Below, one piece after another: positions 7,287 to 16,705 of a DNA stretch of 64,000 bases. The notes under the pieces were generated by a model. It ran no database searches. It was not told the DNA's origin and saw only the letters and a list, made by a program, of their open reading frames with translations. The translations under genes were made by a program, and so were the position numbers. How positions within the stretch are numbered: position 1 is the stretch's first letter; each line of letters opens with the position of its first letter. The DNA is from Kribbella sindirgiensis (GTDB lineage Bacteria > Actinomycetota > Actinomycetes > Propionibacteriales > Kribbellaceae): the NCBI RefSeq assembly GCF_004331435.1, contig NZ_SJKA01000006.1:434001-498000 (forward strand), read 5' to 3'.

Positions 7287-8294
7287 GTGAGCGCAACCTT
7301 CGAGGTGAAACCGGCCCGCGGGCAGCAGCCGGCAGCGGCACCGCCGGCGGCATCGACCGCCCGGAAACCACCGCGAACGACTCGCCGGACCCAGGCCGCG
7401 CGCAGTCTGCGGCGGCACTGGCAGCTCTACCTGCTGGTCGTCGTACCGCTCGCGTACTTCGTGATCTTCAAGTACATCCCGATCGCGAACGCGGTGATCG
7501 CGTTCAAGAACTACAGCCCGATCAAGGGCCCGTGGGGCAGTGACTGGGTCGGCTTCCGCAACTTCGAACTGTTCTTCCAGAACCCGGTGTTCTGGACCCT
7601 GGTGAAGAACACGTTCCTGCTGTCGGTCTACACGGTGCTCGCGAGTTTCCCGATCCCGATCATCCTGGCGATCGCGCTGAACGAGATCCGCAACGGCCGC
7701 TTCAAGAAGACCGTGCAGCTGGTCACGTACGCGCCGTACTTCATCTCCACCGTGGTCGTGGTCTCGATGACGATCCTGGTGCTGTCGCCGCGGCTCGGGT
7801 TCGTGAACGACGCGATCGGGCTGTTCGGCGTACCGTCGATCGACTTCCTCGGCCGGCCGGACTACTTCCGGCACATCTACGTGTGGTCGGACGTGTGGCA
7901 GACCACCGGGTACTCCGCGGTGATCTACCTGGCCGCGCTGTCCGGGATCGACCCGGCGCTGCACGAGTCGGCGCGGATCGACGGCGCCAGCCGGCTGCAG
8001 CGGATCCGGCACGTCGACCTGCCGGGCATCATGCCGACCGCGGTGATCATCCTGGTGCTCGGCGTCGGCAACATCATGTCGATCGGGTTCGAGAAGGCCT
8101 TCCTGCTGCAGAACCCGCTGAACACCGCGCAGTCGGAGATCATCGCCACCTACGTCTACAAGACCGGCCTGCTGAACGCCGACTTCAGCATGGCGACCGC
8201 CATCGGGCTCTTCAACTCGGTGATCAACCTGTTCCTGCTGCTCGGCGTGAACTTCGCCGCCAAGCGCATCACCGGAAACGGACTCTGGTCATGA
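7287..8294 (+). CDS. CUT1 carbohydrate ABC transporter permease, LplB-like
   Basis: The product is 335 residues from GTG 7287, with GGAAAGGA upstream. The first 45 residues are Pro/Ala/Arg-rich and cytoplasmic. Six hydrophobic segments follow. The EAA loop, ESARIDGASRLQRIRHVDLPGIMPT (about 228-252), is the site that contacts the ATPase. Similarity in pattern is to LplB/YtcP permeases for oligosaccharides. It overlaps the next permease by 4 bp (ATGA). No ATPase gene is present in the operon, so a shared MsiK-type ATPase is expected. Confidence 0.92.
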   Translation: MSATFEVKPARGQQPAAAPPAASTARKPPRTTRRTQAARSLRRHWQLYLLVVVPLAYFVIFKYIPIANAVIAFKNYSPIKGPWGSDWVGFRNFELFFQNPVFWTLVKNTFLLSVYTVLASFPIPIILAIALNEIRNGRFKKTVQLVTYAPYFISTVVVVSMTILVLSPRLGFVNDAIGLFGVPSIDFLGRPDYFRHIYVWSDVWQTTGYSAVIYLAALSGIDPALHESARIDGASRLQRIRHVDLPGIMPTAVIILVLGVGNIMSIGFEKAFLLQNPLNTAQSEIIATYVYKTGLLNADFSMATAIGLFNSVINLFLLLGVNFAAKRITGNGLWS

Positions 8295-9220
8295 GCATCA
8301 CACTGCAAGGCTTGCGGCGTACGTCGGAGCGCACCACGATCGAGGAGACGCGGACCGACAAGATCTTCCTGCTCGGCGTGAAGATCATGCTCTGGATCGC
8401 GCTGATCCTGGTCGCCGTACCGCTGATCTACATCGTCGCGAACTCGTTCAGCAGCCCGTCGGCGGTGAGCGCCGGCCGGGTGCTGCTGTGGCCGATCGAG
8501 CCTTCGCTCAAGGCCTACAGGGAAGCGTTCAGCGATCCGCTGATCATGAAGGGCTACCTGAACTCGTTCATCTACGCGATCGGCGGCACGCTGATCAGTG
8601 TCACGCTGACGATCGCGATCGCGTACCCGTTGTCGCGCCGGACGTTCTTCGGCCGGAACGTGATCATGAGCGTGCTGATCTTCACCATGCTGTTCTCCGG
8701 CGGCCTGATCCCGACGTACCTGGTGGTCCAGGACCTCGGGTTGCTGAACACCCGCTGGGCGATGGTGATCCCGAGCGCGATCGGGGTCTGGCAGGTGATC
8801 ATCGCGCGGACCTTCTTCCGCAGCACGATCCCCGACGAGCTGTACGAGGCGGCCACCATCGACGGGGCGAGCGACCTGCGGTTCCTGTGGTCGATCGTGC
8901 TGCCGCTGTCCAAGCCGGTGATCGCGGTGATCGCGCTGATGTACGCGATCTTCCAGTGGAACAGCTACTTCGACGCGCTCATCTACCTCAAGGACCCCGG
9001 CCTGTACCCGCTGCAGATCGTGCTGCGGAACGTGCTGATCCTGAACCAGTACGGCGGCGCGGGCGCACAGAACCTCGCGCAGCAACTCGAGCAGCAACAG
9101 CTGGCCAACGTCCTCAAGTACGCGCTCATCGTCATCTCGAGCCTGCCCGTACTGGTCATCTACCCATTCGTCGCCCGCCACTTCACCAAGGGCGTGATGG
9201 TCGGCGCGGTCAAGGGCTGA
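8291..9220 (+). CDS. CUT1 carbohydrate ABC transporter permease, LplC/YtcP-like
   Basis: The 309-residue partner permease starts at ATG 8291, overlapping the preceding stop. Six membrane segments are visible. The EAA motif, YEAATIDGASDLRFLWSIVLPLSKP (around 184-208), is intact, as are the C-terminal LQIVLRNVLI and FTKGVMVGAVKG segments typical of the LplC/YtcP branch. With the upstream permease and the downstream lipoprotein it forms an importer for an oligosaccharide. The neighbouring GH95 gene suggests a fucose- or L-galactose-decorated glycan. Confidence 0.92.
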   Translation: MSITLQGLRRTSERTTIEETRTDKIFLLGVKIMLWIALILVAVPLIYIVANSFSSPSAVSAGRVLLWPIEPSLKAYREAFSDPLIMKGYLNSFIYAIGGTLISVTLTIAIAYPLSRRTFFGRNVIMSVLIFTMLFSGGLIPTYLVVQDLGLLNTRWAMVIPSAIGVWQVIIARTFFRSTIPDELYEAATIDGASDLRFLWSIVLPLSKPVIAVIALMYAIFQWNSYFDALIYLKDPGLYPLQIVLRNVLILNQYGGAGAQNLAQQLEQQQLANVLKYALIVISSLPVLVIYPFVARHFTKGVMVGAVKG

Positions 9221-9247
9221 AACGCCCACTTCAGAAGGGAACAAGAA

Positions 9248-10915
9248 ATGCGCTCATCCGTGAGCAAGGTCGTCGCGCTCGGCATCGCCGGCGCGCTCGC
9301 CCTGGCGGCGTGCAGCTCGGACAAGTCGGGCAAGGGGGCCGCGAACGAGACCAGCGCCGACGGCAAGGTCGTCCTCGACGTGTTCGCGCCGGCCGATCCT
9401 TCCAACGGCACCAACCTGGACACCAACGCGGTCACCAAGGTGGTCAGCGACAAGTTCAAGATCCAGTTCCGCTGGCAGACCACGACCTTCGACGCCGGTG
9501 CGGCCAAGGAGAAGCGGCAGATCGCGCTGGCCAGCGGCGACTACCCGGACCTGTTCCTGCTGATCCCGTGGGTCGACGGCTTCAGCCAGGCCGAGGTGCT
9601 GAAGCTCGGTCAGCAGGGCGTCGCGCAGCCGCTGGAGAACCTGATCAAGGACAACGCGCCGAACATCCAGAAGGCGCTGGACTCCAACAAGACCTTCAAG
9701 GAAATGGTGACGGCGCCGGACGGGCACATCTACGCCCTGTCGCAGTGGTCGGACTGCTTCCACTGCACGTACCCGGACAAGCTGTGGATCAACAGCACTT
9801 GGCTGAAGAAGCTCGGTCTGCAGGTGCCGAAGACGACCGACGACCTGCGCAAGGTGCTCGAGGCGTTCAAGACCAAGGACCCGAACGGCAACGGCAAGGC
9901 CGACGAGATCCCGATGACCACCGACGTCCAGGACAGCAGTCTGATCGCGTACCTGATGAACGCGTTCGCCTACGACCCGGTCGGCGCGAACAACGGCGTC
10001 CGGTCGCTCCTCACCCTGAACGGCGACAAGGTCACCACGCCGGTGACGTCGGACCAGTGGAAGGAAGGCCTGAAGTACATTCGCGGCCTCTACAAGGACG
10101 GCCTGATCGACCAGGCGGCGTTCACCCAGAACGCGCAGGCGCTGCAGGCCCAGGGCAACAACCCGAAGGCCGTCGTCCTGGGCTCGGTGCCGGTGCTCTG
10201 GCCGGGGATCTTCGTCCAGCTGGACTCCAAGGACGGGCGCGACAAGCAGTACGACGCCGTACCGCCGCTGACCGGCCCGGAGGGCAAGAGCTACACGGGG
10301 TACAACTACCCGAGCTCGACTGGGTACACGTTCATGCTGACCAACAAGGCCAGCAAGGAGGCCCAGGTCGCGGCGATCAAGATGCTCGACTGGATCTACA
10401 GCGACGAAGGTCGCGAGGTCTCGCTGATGGGCCCGGAGAACGTCGGCTGGCGCAAGCCGAAGGCCGGAGAGATCGGGCTCGAGGGTCAGCCGGCGTGGTA
10501 CCGGTTCTCCGGCGACAAACAGCCGAAGAACCTCTCGTGGGACGCGATGGCGCAGTACAACATCACGCTCGCCTTCAGGAACTCGCAGGTCGTGCCGAAG
10601 GACATCTACTCCGGCGACGGTCTGGAGCGGCGGCTGTTCGAGGCCACCAAGCAGTACGAGGGTCACGAGGACAAGGCGCAGTGGTTCCCCTCGACCTCGG
10701 TCTGGCCGGACCCGAGCCTGAGCAGTGAGCTCGCCACGCTGCAGACCAACCTGAACACGTACGTGAACCAGAACCAGCTGGCCTTCATCACCGGTTCGAA
10801 GAACATCGACACCGAGTGGGACGCGTACGTGAAGGGGCTCGAGAGCACCGGCATGCCGCGGTACCTGGAGATCAACCAGCAGGCCTACGACAAGTACAAG
10901 AGCGGAAGCAAGTAA
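9248..10915 (+). CDS. Sugar ABC transporter substrate-binding lipoprotein
   Basis: The 555-residue protein has a lipoprotein signal peptide ending in LALAACSS (Cys22 lipidated), so it is anchored outside the membrane. The large size matches LipO-type binding proteins that pair with LplB/LplC permeases. A loop DPNGNGKADEIP (about 218-229) looks like an EF-hand-style Ca2+ site seen in this family. GTGGCGGTYP-like hinge motifs were not examined. AGAAGGGAACAAG precedes the ATG. The stop codon is immediately followed by the TTG start of GH95, so the two are coupled. Confidence 0.92.
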   Translation: MRSSVSKVVALGIAGALALAACSSDKSGKGAANETSADGKVVLDVFAPADPSNGTNLDTNAVTKVVSDKFKIQFRWQTTTFDAGAAKEKRQIALASGDYPDLFLLIPWVDGFSQAEVLKLGQQGVAQPLENLIKDNAPNIQKALDSNKTFKEMVTAPDGHIYALSQWSDCFHCTYPDKLWINSTWLKKLGLQVPKTTDDLRKVLEAFKTKDPNGNGKADEIPMTTDVQDSSLIAYLMNAFAYDPVGANNGVRSLLTLNGDKVTTPVTSDQWKEGLKYIRGLYKDGLIDQAAFTQNAQALQAQGNNPKAVVLGSVPVLWPGIFVQLDSKDGRDKQYDAVPPLTGPEGKSYTGYNYPSSTGYTFMLTNKASKEAQVAAIKMLDWIYSDEGREVSLMGPENVGWRKPKAGEIGLEGQPAWYRFSGDKQPKNLSWDAMAQYNITLAFRNSQVVPKDIYSGDGLERRLFEATKQYEGHEDKAQWFPSTSVWPDPSLSSELATLQTNLNTYVNQNQLAFITGSKNIDTEWDAYVKGLESTGMPRYLEINQQAYDKYKSGSK

Positions 10916-13201
10916 TTGTCCCACCTCCTGTGGTTCCACGCCCCCGCGGCGGACTGGTTCGAGGCGTTGCCACTCGGCAACGGGCACCTCGGCGCGAAGG
11001 TGTACGGCGGGGTCGCCGACGAGCGGATCGCGCTCAACCTCGACGACGTCTGGTCCGGTGACGGTCCGCGTTCGCTCGAGGTCGCGGACGGGCCGGCGGT
11101 GCTGGCCGACGTACGCCGGTTGTTGCTGGAAGACCGTGATCAGCTGGCGGCCACCGAACGGACCCGCGCGTTGCAGGGTCCGTTGGTGGAGTCGTACCAG
11201 CCGCTCGCCGATCTGGTGATCCGGTCGGGCGGTACGGCGACTGACTACCGGCGCACGCTCGACCTGAGTACCGGCGTCGTGGGCGTGGACTACACGGTGG
11301 ACGGCACCCGGTTCCGGCGCGAGACCTTCGTGTCCGCGCCGGACCAGGTGCTGACCTGGACGATCACGGCCGATCGGGACGGTGCTGTTGATCTCGATCT
11401 CGCATTGGAGAGTCGGCATCCGGTTTCGGTGAAAGTTGCGGATGGCACCTATGGAGTCGTCGGACGGGCGCCGTCGGATCTGACGATCGAGTACCGGGAG
11501 AGTCCCGATCCGATCCGGTACGAGGACGGTCGCGGGATCGGGTTCGGGGTCGCGCTGCGGGCGTTCGCCGACGGAGGATCGGTGACGACGTCCGATGCCG
11601 GTGTCACGGTGCGCGGGGCGTCCCGCGTGACCGTCGTACTGGCGGCGGCGAGCACGTTCGCCGGCTGGCGGGTACCTCCCGGACGGGATCCGCTGGTTGC
11701 CCTGAATACAGCGTTTTCCGTGCTGGATTCGGTTGCCGTGGACAAGCTTCGGGAGCGGCATATCGAGGATCATGCGGCGTTGTACGACCGGGCGTCGCTG
11801 GAGCTCGGCCCGGTGGTGGACGCGCCGACCGGCGAGCGGGTGCGGGCGGTCGGTGCCGGGGGCAACGATCCGGATCTGGTCGCGCTGGCCTTCAATCTCG
11901 GTCGGTACCTGTTGATCGCGTCCTCCCGCCCTGGGACGCAGGCGGCCAACCTGCAGGGCATCTGGAACCAGGACCGGCGCCCGATGTGGGCCAGCGACTG
12001 GACCAACAACATCAACACCCAGATGAACTACTGGCTCGCCGACCTGACCGGGTTGAGCGAGTGCTTCGACCCGCTCACCGACCTGCTCGAGGGTCTGGCC
12101 GCGTCGGGTGCCGAGACGGCCCGGATCCTGTACGACGCACCCGGCTGGGTGTCGCACCACAACGCGGACATCTGGCGGGCGACCTGGCCCGTCGGCGACG
12201 GCGGCGACGATCCGGTGTGGTCGATGTGCGCGACGTGCGGGGTATGGCTGACGGCGCATCTCATGGAGCACTACCGGTTCACGCTGGACGTTGGTTTCCT
12301 GCGGGAGCGGGCGTATCCGGTGATCGCGGGTCCCGCGGAGTTCGTTCTGGCGATGCTCGTGGACGATGGTGAGCAGTTGCAGTTCATTCCGTCGACCGCG
12401 CCGGAGCATCACTTCGTGCTGCCCTCCGGCGAGAAGGCATCGGTCGACCTCACGTCGACGTACGACATCTGGCTGATCCGCGAGCTGTTCGCGAATCTGG
12501 TCGAGGCGGAGGGTGTGCTGGGGCTCTCGTCCGACCTCGCGCGCCGGGCGACCATCGCCCGCGGACGGTTGCCGCGGATCGGTACGACGGCTGACGGCCG
12601 GTTGCTGGAATGGCCGACGGACTGGGAACCGTCGGAGCCGCAGCATCGGCATCAGTCGCACCTCTACGGTCTGTATCCGGGCGCGGAGATTGATCCTCTG
12701 CGGACGCCGGAATGGGCCGCGGCCGCTCGCGCCTCGTTGGAGCGGAGGACCGAGGGCGCGGTGAACGGTGGATGGACCGCGGCCTGGCTGGTGGCGTTGT
12801 GGGCGCGGTTGTTCGAGCCGTCTCGCGCTGTGGCGGTGATCCAGGACTACTTGGGCCGGCTGGTGTCGGACAATCTCATGCATCGCGACGGCGACATCTT
12901 TCAGATCGACGCCAACTTCGGGCTGACCGGCTGCATCCCTGAACTGTTGCTGCAGAGTCACACCGACGTCATCCGCGTGCTCCCCGCGCTGCCGGCCGAG
13001 TGGCCGGACGGATCGTTCCGCGGGTTGCGGGCCCGCGGCGGGCTGACGTTCGACGTCACCTGGCGCGACGGGCAGCTGACAGAAGCCGTCGTACACGCCT
13101 CCCACGCAGGCACCCACCAGATCGCCCTCGCCACCAACACCCCCATCACCCTCACCCTCGCCGCCGGCGAGCGCCGCGATCTCACAATCGGGGCGGGTTA
13201 G
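10916..13201 (+). CDS. Glycoside hydrolase family 95 (alpha-L-fucosidase/galactosidase)
   Basis: The 761-residue protein is collinear with GH95 enzymes, beginning with WFHAPAADWFEALPLGNGHLG. Candidate catalytic residues are present: Asn-x-Asn in NINTQMNYW (about 365-373), a Glu in TAPEHHF (about 497), and Asp665 in the QIDANFG segment. GH95 inverting enzymes remove terminal alpha-1,2-L-fucose or alpha-L-galactose from glycans such as xyloglucan. No signal peptide is seen, so hydrolysis is probably cytoplasmic after import by the preceding ABC system. The start is a TTG directly abutting the TAA of the binding protein, because conserved sequence begins within ten residues of it. Confidence 0.92.
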   Translation: MSHLLWFHAPAADWFEALPLGNGHLGAKVYGGVADERIALNLDDVWSGDGPRSLEVADGPAVLADVRRLLLEDRDQLAATERTRALQGPLVESYQPLADLVIRSGGTATDYRRTLDLSTGVVGVDYTVDGTRFRRETFVSAPDQVLTWTITADRDGAVDLDLALESRHPVSVKVADGTYGVVGRAPSDLTIEYRESPDPIRYEDGRGIGFGVALRAFADGGSVTTSDAGVTVRGASRVTVVLAAASTFAGWRVPPGRDPLVALNTAFSVLDSVAVDKLRERHIEDHAALYDRASLELGPVVDAPTGERVRAVGAGGNDPDLVALAFNLGRYLLIASSRPGTQAANLQGIWNQDRRPMWASDWTNNINTQMNYWLADLTGLSECFDPLTDLLEGLAASGAETARILYDAPGWVSHHNADIWRATWPVGDGGDDPVWSMCATCGVWLTAHLMEHYRFTLDVGFLRERAYPVIAGPAEFVLAMLVDDGEQLQFIPSTAPEHHFVLPSGEKASVDLTSTYDIWLIRELFANLVEAEGVLGLSSDLARRATIARGRLPRIGTTADGRLLEWPTDWEPSEPQHRHQSHLYGLYPGAEIDPLRTPEWAAAARASLERRTEGAVNGGWTAAWLVALWARLFEPSRAVAVIQDYLGRLVSDNLMHRDGDIFQIDANFGLTGCIPELLLQSHTDVIRVLPALPAEWPDGSFRGLRARGGLTFDVTWRDGQLTEAVVHASHAGTHQIALATNTPITLTLAAGERRDLTIGAG

Positions 13202-13216
13202 GTGTGCCTTACCTGG
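13198..13216 (+). promoter_or_regulatory. DtxR/IdeR-type iron box
   Basis: TTAGGTGTGCCTTACCTGG matches the palindromic actinobacterial iron-box pattern TTAGGTTAGSCTAACCTAA at about 15 of 19 positions, including both conserved TAGGT/ACCT half-sites. It overlaps the GH95 stop codon and lies 22 bp before the siderophore-binding lipoprotein start. Repression under iron sufficiency is inferred. Confidence 0.75.
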
Positions 13217-13237
13217 GTTGTTGTAGTCTCAACGTCC

Positions 13238-14251
13238 GTGAAGAGACTGATCGGGATCGTGGTGGCGGCGGGTGTGCTGGTGCTGGCCGGGTGTGGCGGC
13301 GGGGACAGCAAGAGCGCGGACGCCGGCGTCGGTGACAAGGAAGTGGCGACCGGCGGGCGGCTGTTCAAGACGGCCGACGAGGAGACCGCGAAACTCGGCT
13401 CGGACGCCGCACCGGGAGCGTTCCCGCGGACGGTGAAGCACGCGCTCGGCTCGACCGAGATCCCGGCCAAGCCGTCGCGGGTGGTCGTGCTGGACAGCGG
13501 CGAGCTGGACGACGTCCTGGCGCTGGGCATCACCCCGGTCGGGATGGCGACGACCGCGGGGCAGAGCGGCGTACCGTCGTACCTCGCCGACAAGGCGCAG
13601 GGGATCAAGACCGTCGGCGGGATCAGCGAGCTGAACCTCGAGGCGATCGCCGCCCTGAAGCCGGACCTGATCCTGGGCAGCAAGCTGCGGGCCAACGACC
13701 TGTACGAGAAGCTCAGCGCGATCGCGCCGACGGTGTTCAGCATCCGGCCCGGGTTCCCGTGGAAGGAGAACTTCCTGCTGGTCGCGGACTCGGTCGGCGC
13801 GGAGGACCAGGCGACGTCGATCCTGAACGACTACCAGAAGCGCGCCGACGAGGTGAAGTCGAAGGTGGAGGGTACGCCGACGATCTCGCTGGTCCGTTTC
13901 CGTCCGGGGCAGATCCGGCTGTACGGCAACCTGTCGTTCATCGGCGTCATCCTGAAGGACGTCGGCCTGCCGCGCCCGAAGATCCAGGACGTGCAGGACC
14001 TCGCCGTCGAGGTCTCCCAGGAGAACATCGGCCAGGCCGCCGGCGACTGGATCTTCTACTCCAGCTACGGCAAGCCCGACAGCACCGACGAGACCAAGGT
14101 TGTCAACGGCAACCTCTGGAAGTCCCTCCCTGCCGTCAAGGCCGGCAAGTCGGCCCGCGTCGACGACGAGGTCTGGTTCCTCGGCCTCGGCCCCATCGGC
14201 GCCATGGACGTCCTCACCGACCTCGAAAAACTCCTCGGCCCCAAGGGCTAG
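13238..14251 (+). CDS. Iron-siderophore ABC transporter substrate-binding lipoprotein
   Basis: The product is 337 residues from GTG 13238. The signal peptide ends in a lipobox VLAGCGG (Cys19). The FecB/FepB-type periplasmic-binding fold is recognised from KPSRVVVLDSGELDDVLALGI near residues 76-96, the central NLEAIAALKPDLILGS, and the long helical hinge. It would capture ferric siderophores outside the membrane. No permease or ATPase adjoins, so it is an orphan that must use transporter parts encoded elsewhere. The iron box just upstream indicates iron-regulated expression independent of the sugar operon. Its last codon overlaps the convergent gene. Confidence 0.9.
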   Translation: MKRLIGIVVAAGVLVLAGCGGGDSKSADAGVGDKEVATGGRLFKTADEETAKLGSDAAPGAFPRTVKHALGSTEIPAKPSRVVVLDSGELDDVLALGITPVGMATTAGQSGVPSYLADKAQGIKTVGGISELNLEAIAALKPDLILGSKLRANDLYEKLSAIAPTVFSIRPGFPWKENFLLVADSVGAEDQATSILNDYQKRADEVKSKVEGTPTISLVRFRPGQIRLYGNLSFIGVILKDVGLPRPKIQDVQDLAVEVSQENIGQAAGDWIFYSSYGKPDSTDETKVVNGNLWKSLPAVKAGKSARVDDEVWFLGLGPIGAMDVLTDLEKLLGPKG

Positions 14252-14799
14252 TTCTTCACCTGGTAGTGCAGGTGGACGACGCCGCCGGCGAAGCGGTGCT
14301 CGTCCACCAGCTCCAGTGAGAGCTGCAGGTGGTGGGGGAGCGCCCGTTTGCCGCCGCCGACGATGACCGGGTTGAGGAACAGGTGGATCTCGTCGACGAG
14401 GGCGGACTCGAGGGCCTGGGCGGCCAGTTCGGCGCCGGCGACGCTGATGTCGGCGGCGGACGACTCTTTGAGGAGCTGTACGGCGTCGGCGTCGAAGCTG
14501 CGCCAGATGCGTGTTTTCGCGCTGGTCACCGCCTGCAGCGTGCGCGAGTACACGACCTTCTCGGCCGACCGCCAGATGGCCGCGTACTCCCGGGTCGCCG
14601 GCGACTGATCGGTCGCGGTCTCCCAGTAGAGCATCGTTTCGTACATCCGGCGCCCGTACAGGTACGTGCCGATCGGGCGTTCCAGCGCGTTGACGAAGGT
14701 GTGCACCTCCTCGTCCGGCGCCGCCCAGTCGAAGTTGCCGTCGGCATCCTCGACGTACCCGTCCAGTGACGTGATCGCCGCATAGACCAGCTTGGCCAT
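14248..14799 (-). CDS. Dihydrofolate reductase-like (RibD C-terminal) protein
   Basis: The product is 183 residues from ATG 14799, with GGAGGGG upstream. The RibD_C/DHFR-like fold is indicated by MAKLVYAAITSLDGYVEDADG at the start, GTYLYGRRMYETM around 45-57 and LVDEIHLFLNPVIVGGGKR near 135-153. These proteins bind NAD(P)H and often reduce pterin- or flavin-like compounds, but most homologues are uncharacterised. The 3' end overlaps the siderophore-binding gene by 4 bp in a convergent arrangement. Confidence 0.88.
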   Translation of the reverse strand: MAKLVYAAITSLDGYVEDADGNFDWAAPDEEVHTFVNALERPIGTYLYGRRMYETMLYWETATDQSPATREYAAIWRSAEKVVYSRTLQAVTSAKTRIWRSFDADAVQLLKESSAADISVAGAELAAQALESALVDEIHLFLNPVIVGGGKRALPHHLQLSLELVDEHRFAGGVVHLHYQVKN

Positions 14800-14924
14800 C
14801 TCACCCCTCCTGCCCCTCCCGCACCGGCAGCCCCTGCCCCGCGAAGACCTTCTCAGCCACGAAAACACCATTCAAGGCTCGAGGGAAGCCGCAGCAGCCG
14901 TCATGTCCCGACGGTGACCTGCGG

Positions 14925-15527
14925 TCAGTCCTCGACGCGGCCGCGGTCGGTGACGTGGATGTGCGGGGCTCGCTGGGCGATTGCCGTGGCCAGTTCGTTG
15001 TACGGGAGGGTTCGGCCGAGGATTTCGTGGGTGCCGGGCCAGGGGCAGGACGGGCCCCACGCTTTGGTGCTGCGGGGGAGTGCGTCCTCGTCGACGAGCA
15101 TGACGACGAGCCGCGGTTCCCAGGTCTCTTCGCTGTCCTGGAGTTCGAGCCGGCAGACGCCGCGGACCTGCGCCCACGGGATCGTGCGCTGCTGCTCACC
15201 GCCCAGGTAGATGCCGGTGTCGTCGACGGTGAGCAGTACGTCGTCGGTGTCCTCCTCGCGGCGTTCCTCGTACGCCGTGATCGCGCCGACGACGAGCAGA
15301 ATCGGCAGCCCGACCGCGAAGATCAGCGGCGTACCGCCCCAGGCCAGCCACACGGCCTCGAGCGGTTCCCGGATCGAGGCGCCCCGGATCGCCTGCACCA
15401 CGACGATCGTGAGCGTCAGGACGACCATCAGCGCGAAGACCGCGGTACCGAGCGCGAGCGCGGTCTTCGTCGTACCGAGCCCGTGGCGCCTGACGACGAA
15501 CGGCTCGGTGATCTGCGCTGACGCCAT
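14925..15527 (-). CDS. Two-TM membrane protein of unknown function
   Basis: The product is about 200 residues from ATG 15527 (MASAQITEPF). Two hydrophobic segments are visible, roughly 25-48 and 68-88, followed by a basic/acidic linker EERREEDTDD. A soluble C-terminal half has TVDDTGIYLGG and RTIPWAQVRGV motifs, resembling the PH-like domains that follow two TM helices in many actinobacterial proteins. No catalytic motif is seen. It is divergent from the endonuclease-family gene. Confidence 0.75.
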   Translation of the reverse strand: MASAQITEPFVVRRHGLGTTKTALALGTAVFALMVVLTLTIVVVQAIRGASIREPLEAVWLAWGGTPLIFAVGLPILLVVGAITAYEERREEDTDDVLLTVDDTGIYLGGEQQRTIPWAQVRGVCRLELQDSEETWEPRLVVMLVDEDALPRSTKAWGPSCPWPGTHEILGRTLPYNELATAIAQRAPHIHVTDRGRVED

Positions 15528-15691
15528 ACGGGCATTGTGCGATGCGTTCACCCGAAGGCACCAGAGCTCTCCCGCCATCCTCACGGTTTCCTCATCATTC
15601 CGGTGCCGGGCGATCGTCCGTACGGATGAAATCGCCGTCCCTGACCGTGCACGGACTTTGGTCCGGCCCGGCCGTCCGCAACAATCGCTCC

Positions 15692-16693
15692 ATGCCGGAC
15701 CGCCAGACAGCTGTCGCCACTCGCAAACCGCCGCCGCCGCGCACCAGCGCGCGGCGGAGGAAGAATGGTGGCATGTGGCGGCGCGGACGGGTGATCGCGG
15801 TGCTGGCGATCCTGTCGGCGCTGCCGCTGGTGTTCCACCGTTACGTTCCGAACTCGATCGGCAACCTGGGCAGCCTGCTCGACACCTTCCTGCCCTGGGT
15901 AGGCGTCGCGGTGCCGGTCCTCGGCCTCGCGGCTCTGGTACGCCGGTCCGCGACGGCCGGTGTCGCGCTGCTGGTCCCCGCACTCGTGTGGGGCCTGATG
16001 TTCGGCAACCTGCTCGTCCCGGGCAAGGGTGGCGGGGGAGCGTACGACCTGCGCGTGCTGACGCACAACGTCGACGCCGCCAACCCGGACCCGGAGAAGA
16101 CCGCGCAGGACCTGATCGCGGCCGACGCCGACGTGATGGCGCTCGAGGAGCTCACCTCGTCGGACCTCAAGATCTACAAGGCTGCTTTCGCCAAGCTGTA
16201 CCCGTACCAGGTGTCCCGCGACACGGTCGCCCTCTGGTCGAAGTACCCGGTCGTCGAGACCAAGTCCGTCGACGTCGGCTTCAAATGGACCCGGGCGCTG
16301 CGCGCGGAGGTCAGCACGCCGGAGGGCAAGGTCGCCGTGTACGTCGCGCACCTCGCCTCGGTCCGCGTCGGCACCAGCGGCTTCACGTCGGACCAGCGCA
16401 ACGACACGATCAAGGCACTCGGCCGGCAGATCGCCGACGAGCAGCTCGCGGGCGTGATCGTGATGGGCGACTTCAACGGTACGGCGAACGATCGCAGTCT
16501 CGCCCCGCTGACGGCCGGCCTCCGCTCGGCGCAGGGCGCGGCGGGCACTGGCTTCGGGTTCACCTGGCCGTCGAAGTTCCCGATGGCGCGGATCGACCAC
16601 ATCCTGGTGCGCGGCGTCACCCCGACCAAGGCCTGGGTGATGAGCTCGACGGGCAGCGATCACCGCCCGGTCGTCGCCGAGCTACGAATCTGA
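15692..16693 (+). CDS. Membrane-anchored endonuclease/exonuclease/phosphatase family protein
   Basis: The product is 333 residues from ATG 15692, which sits about one -10 distance (CAACAAT) from a promoter and may be leaderless. ATG 15773 is an alternative start. A basic N-terminus precedes three hydrophobic segments (roughly 30-100). The outward-facing domain has the full EEP motif set: THNVDAANPD, MALEEL, VMGDFNG, RIDHIL and GSDHRPVVAEL. The family includes DNases and sphingomyelinase-like phosphodiesterases that need Mg2+. The substrate is not predictable. It is a single gene, convergent with the hydrolase operon. Confidence 0.87.
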   Translation: MPDRQTAVATRKPPPPRTSARRRKNGGMWRRGRVIAVLAILSALPLVFHRYVPNSIGNLGSLLDTFLPWVGVAVPVLGLAALVRRSATAGVALLVPALVWGLMFGNLLVPGKGGGGAYDLRVLTHNVDAANPDPEKTAQDLIAADADVMALEELTSSDLKIYKAAFAKLYPYQVSRDTVALWSKYPVVETKSVDVGFKWTRALRAEVSTPEGKVAVYVAHLASVRVGTSGFTSDQRNDTIKALGRQIADEQLAGVIVMGDFNGTANDRSLAPLTAGLRSAQGAAGTGFGFTWPSKFPMARIDHILVRGVTPTKAWVMSSTGSDHRPVVAELRI

Positions 16694-16705
16694 CAAGACT
16701 CCCGC

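Noticed and set aside
9254..13117. 1287-codon minus-strand open frame opposite the lipoprotein and GH95 genes
   Set aside because: It is antisense to two clear genes and rich in Arg/Val/Gly/Asp from GC-rich mirror codons. It has no recognisable domain.
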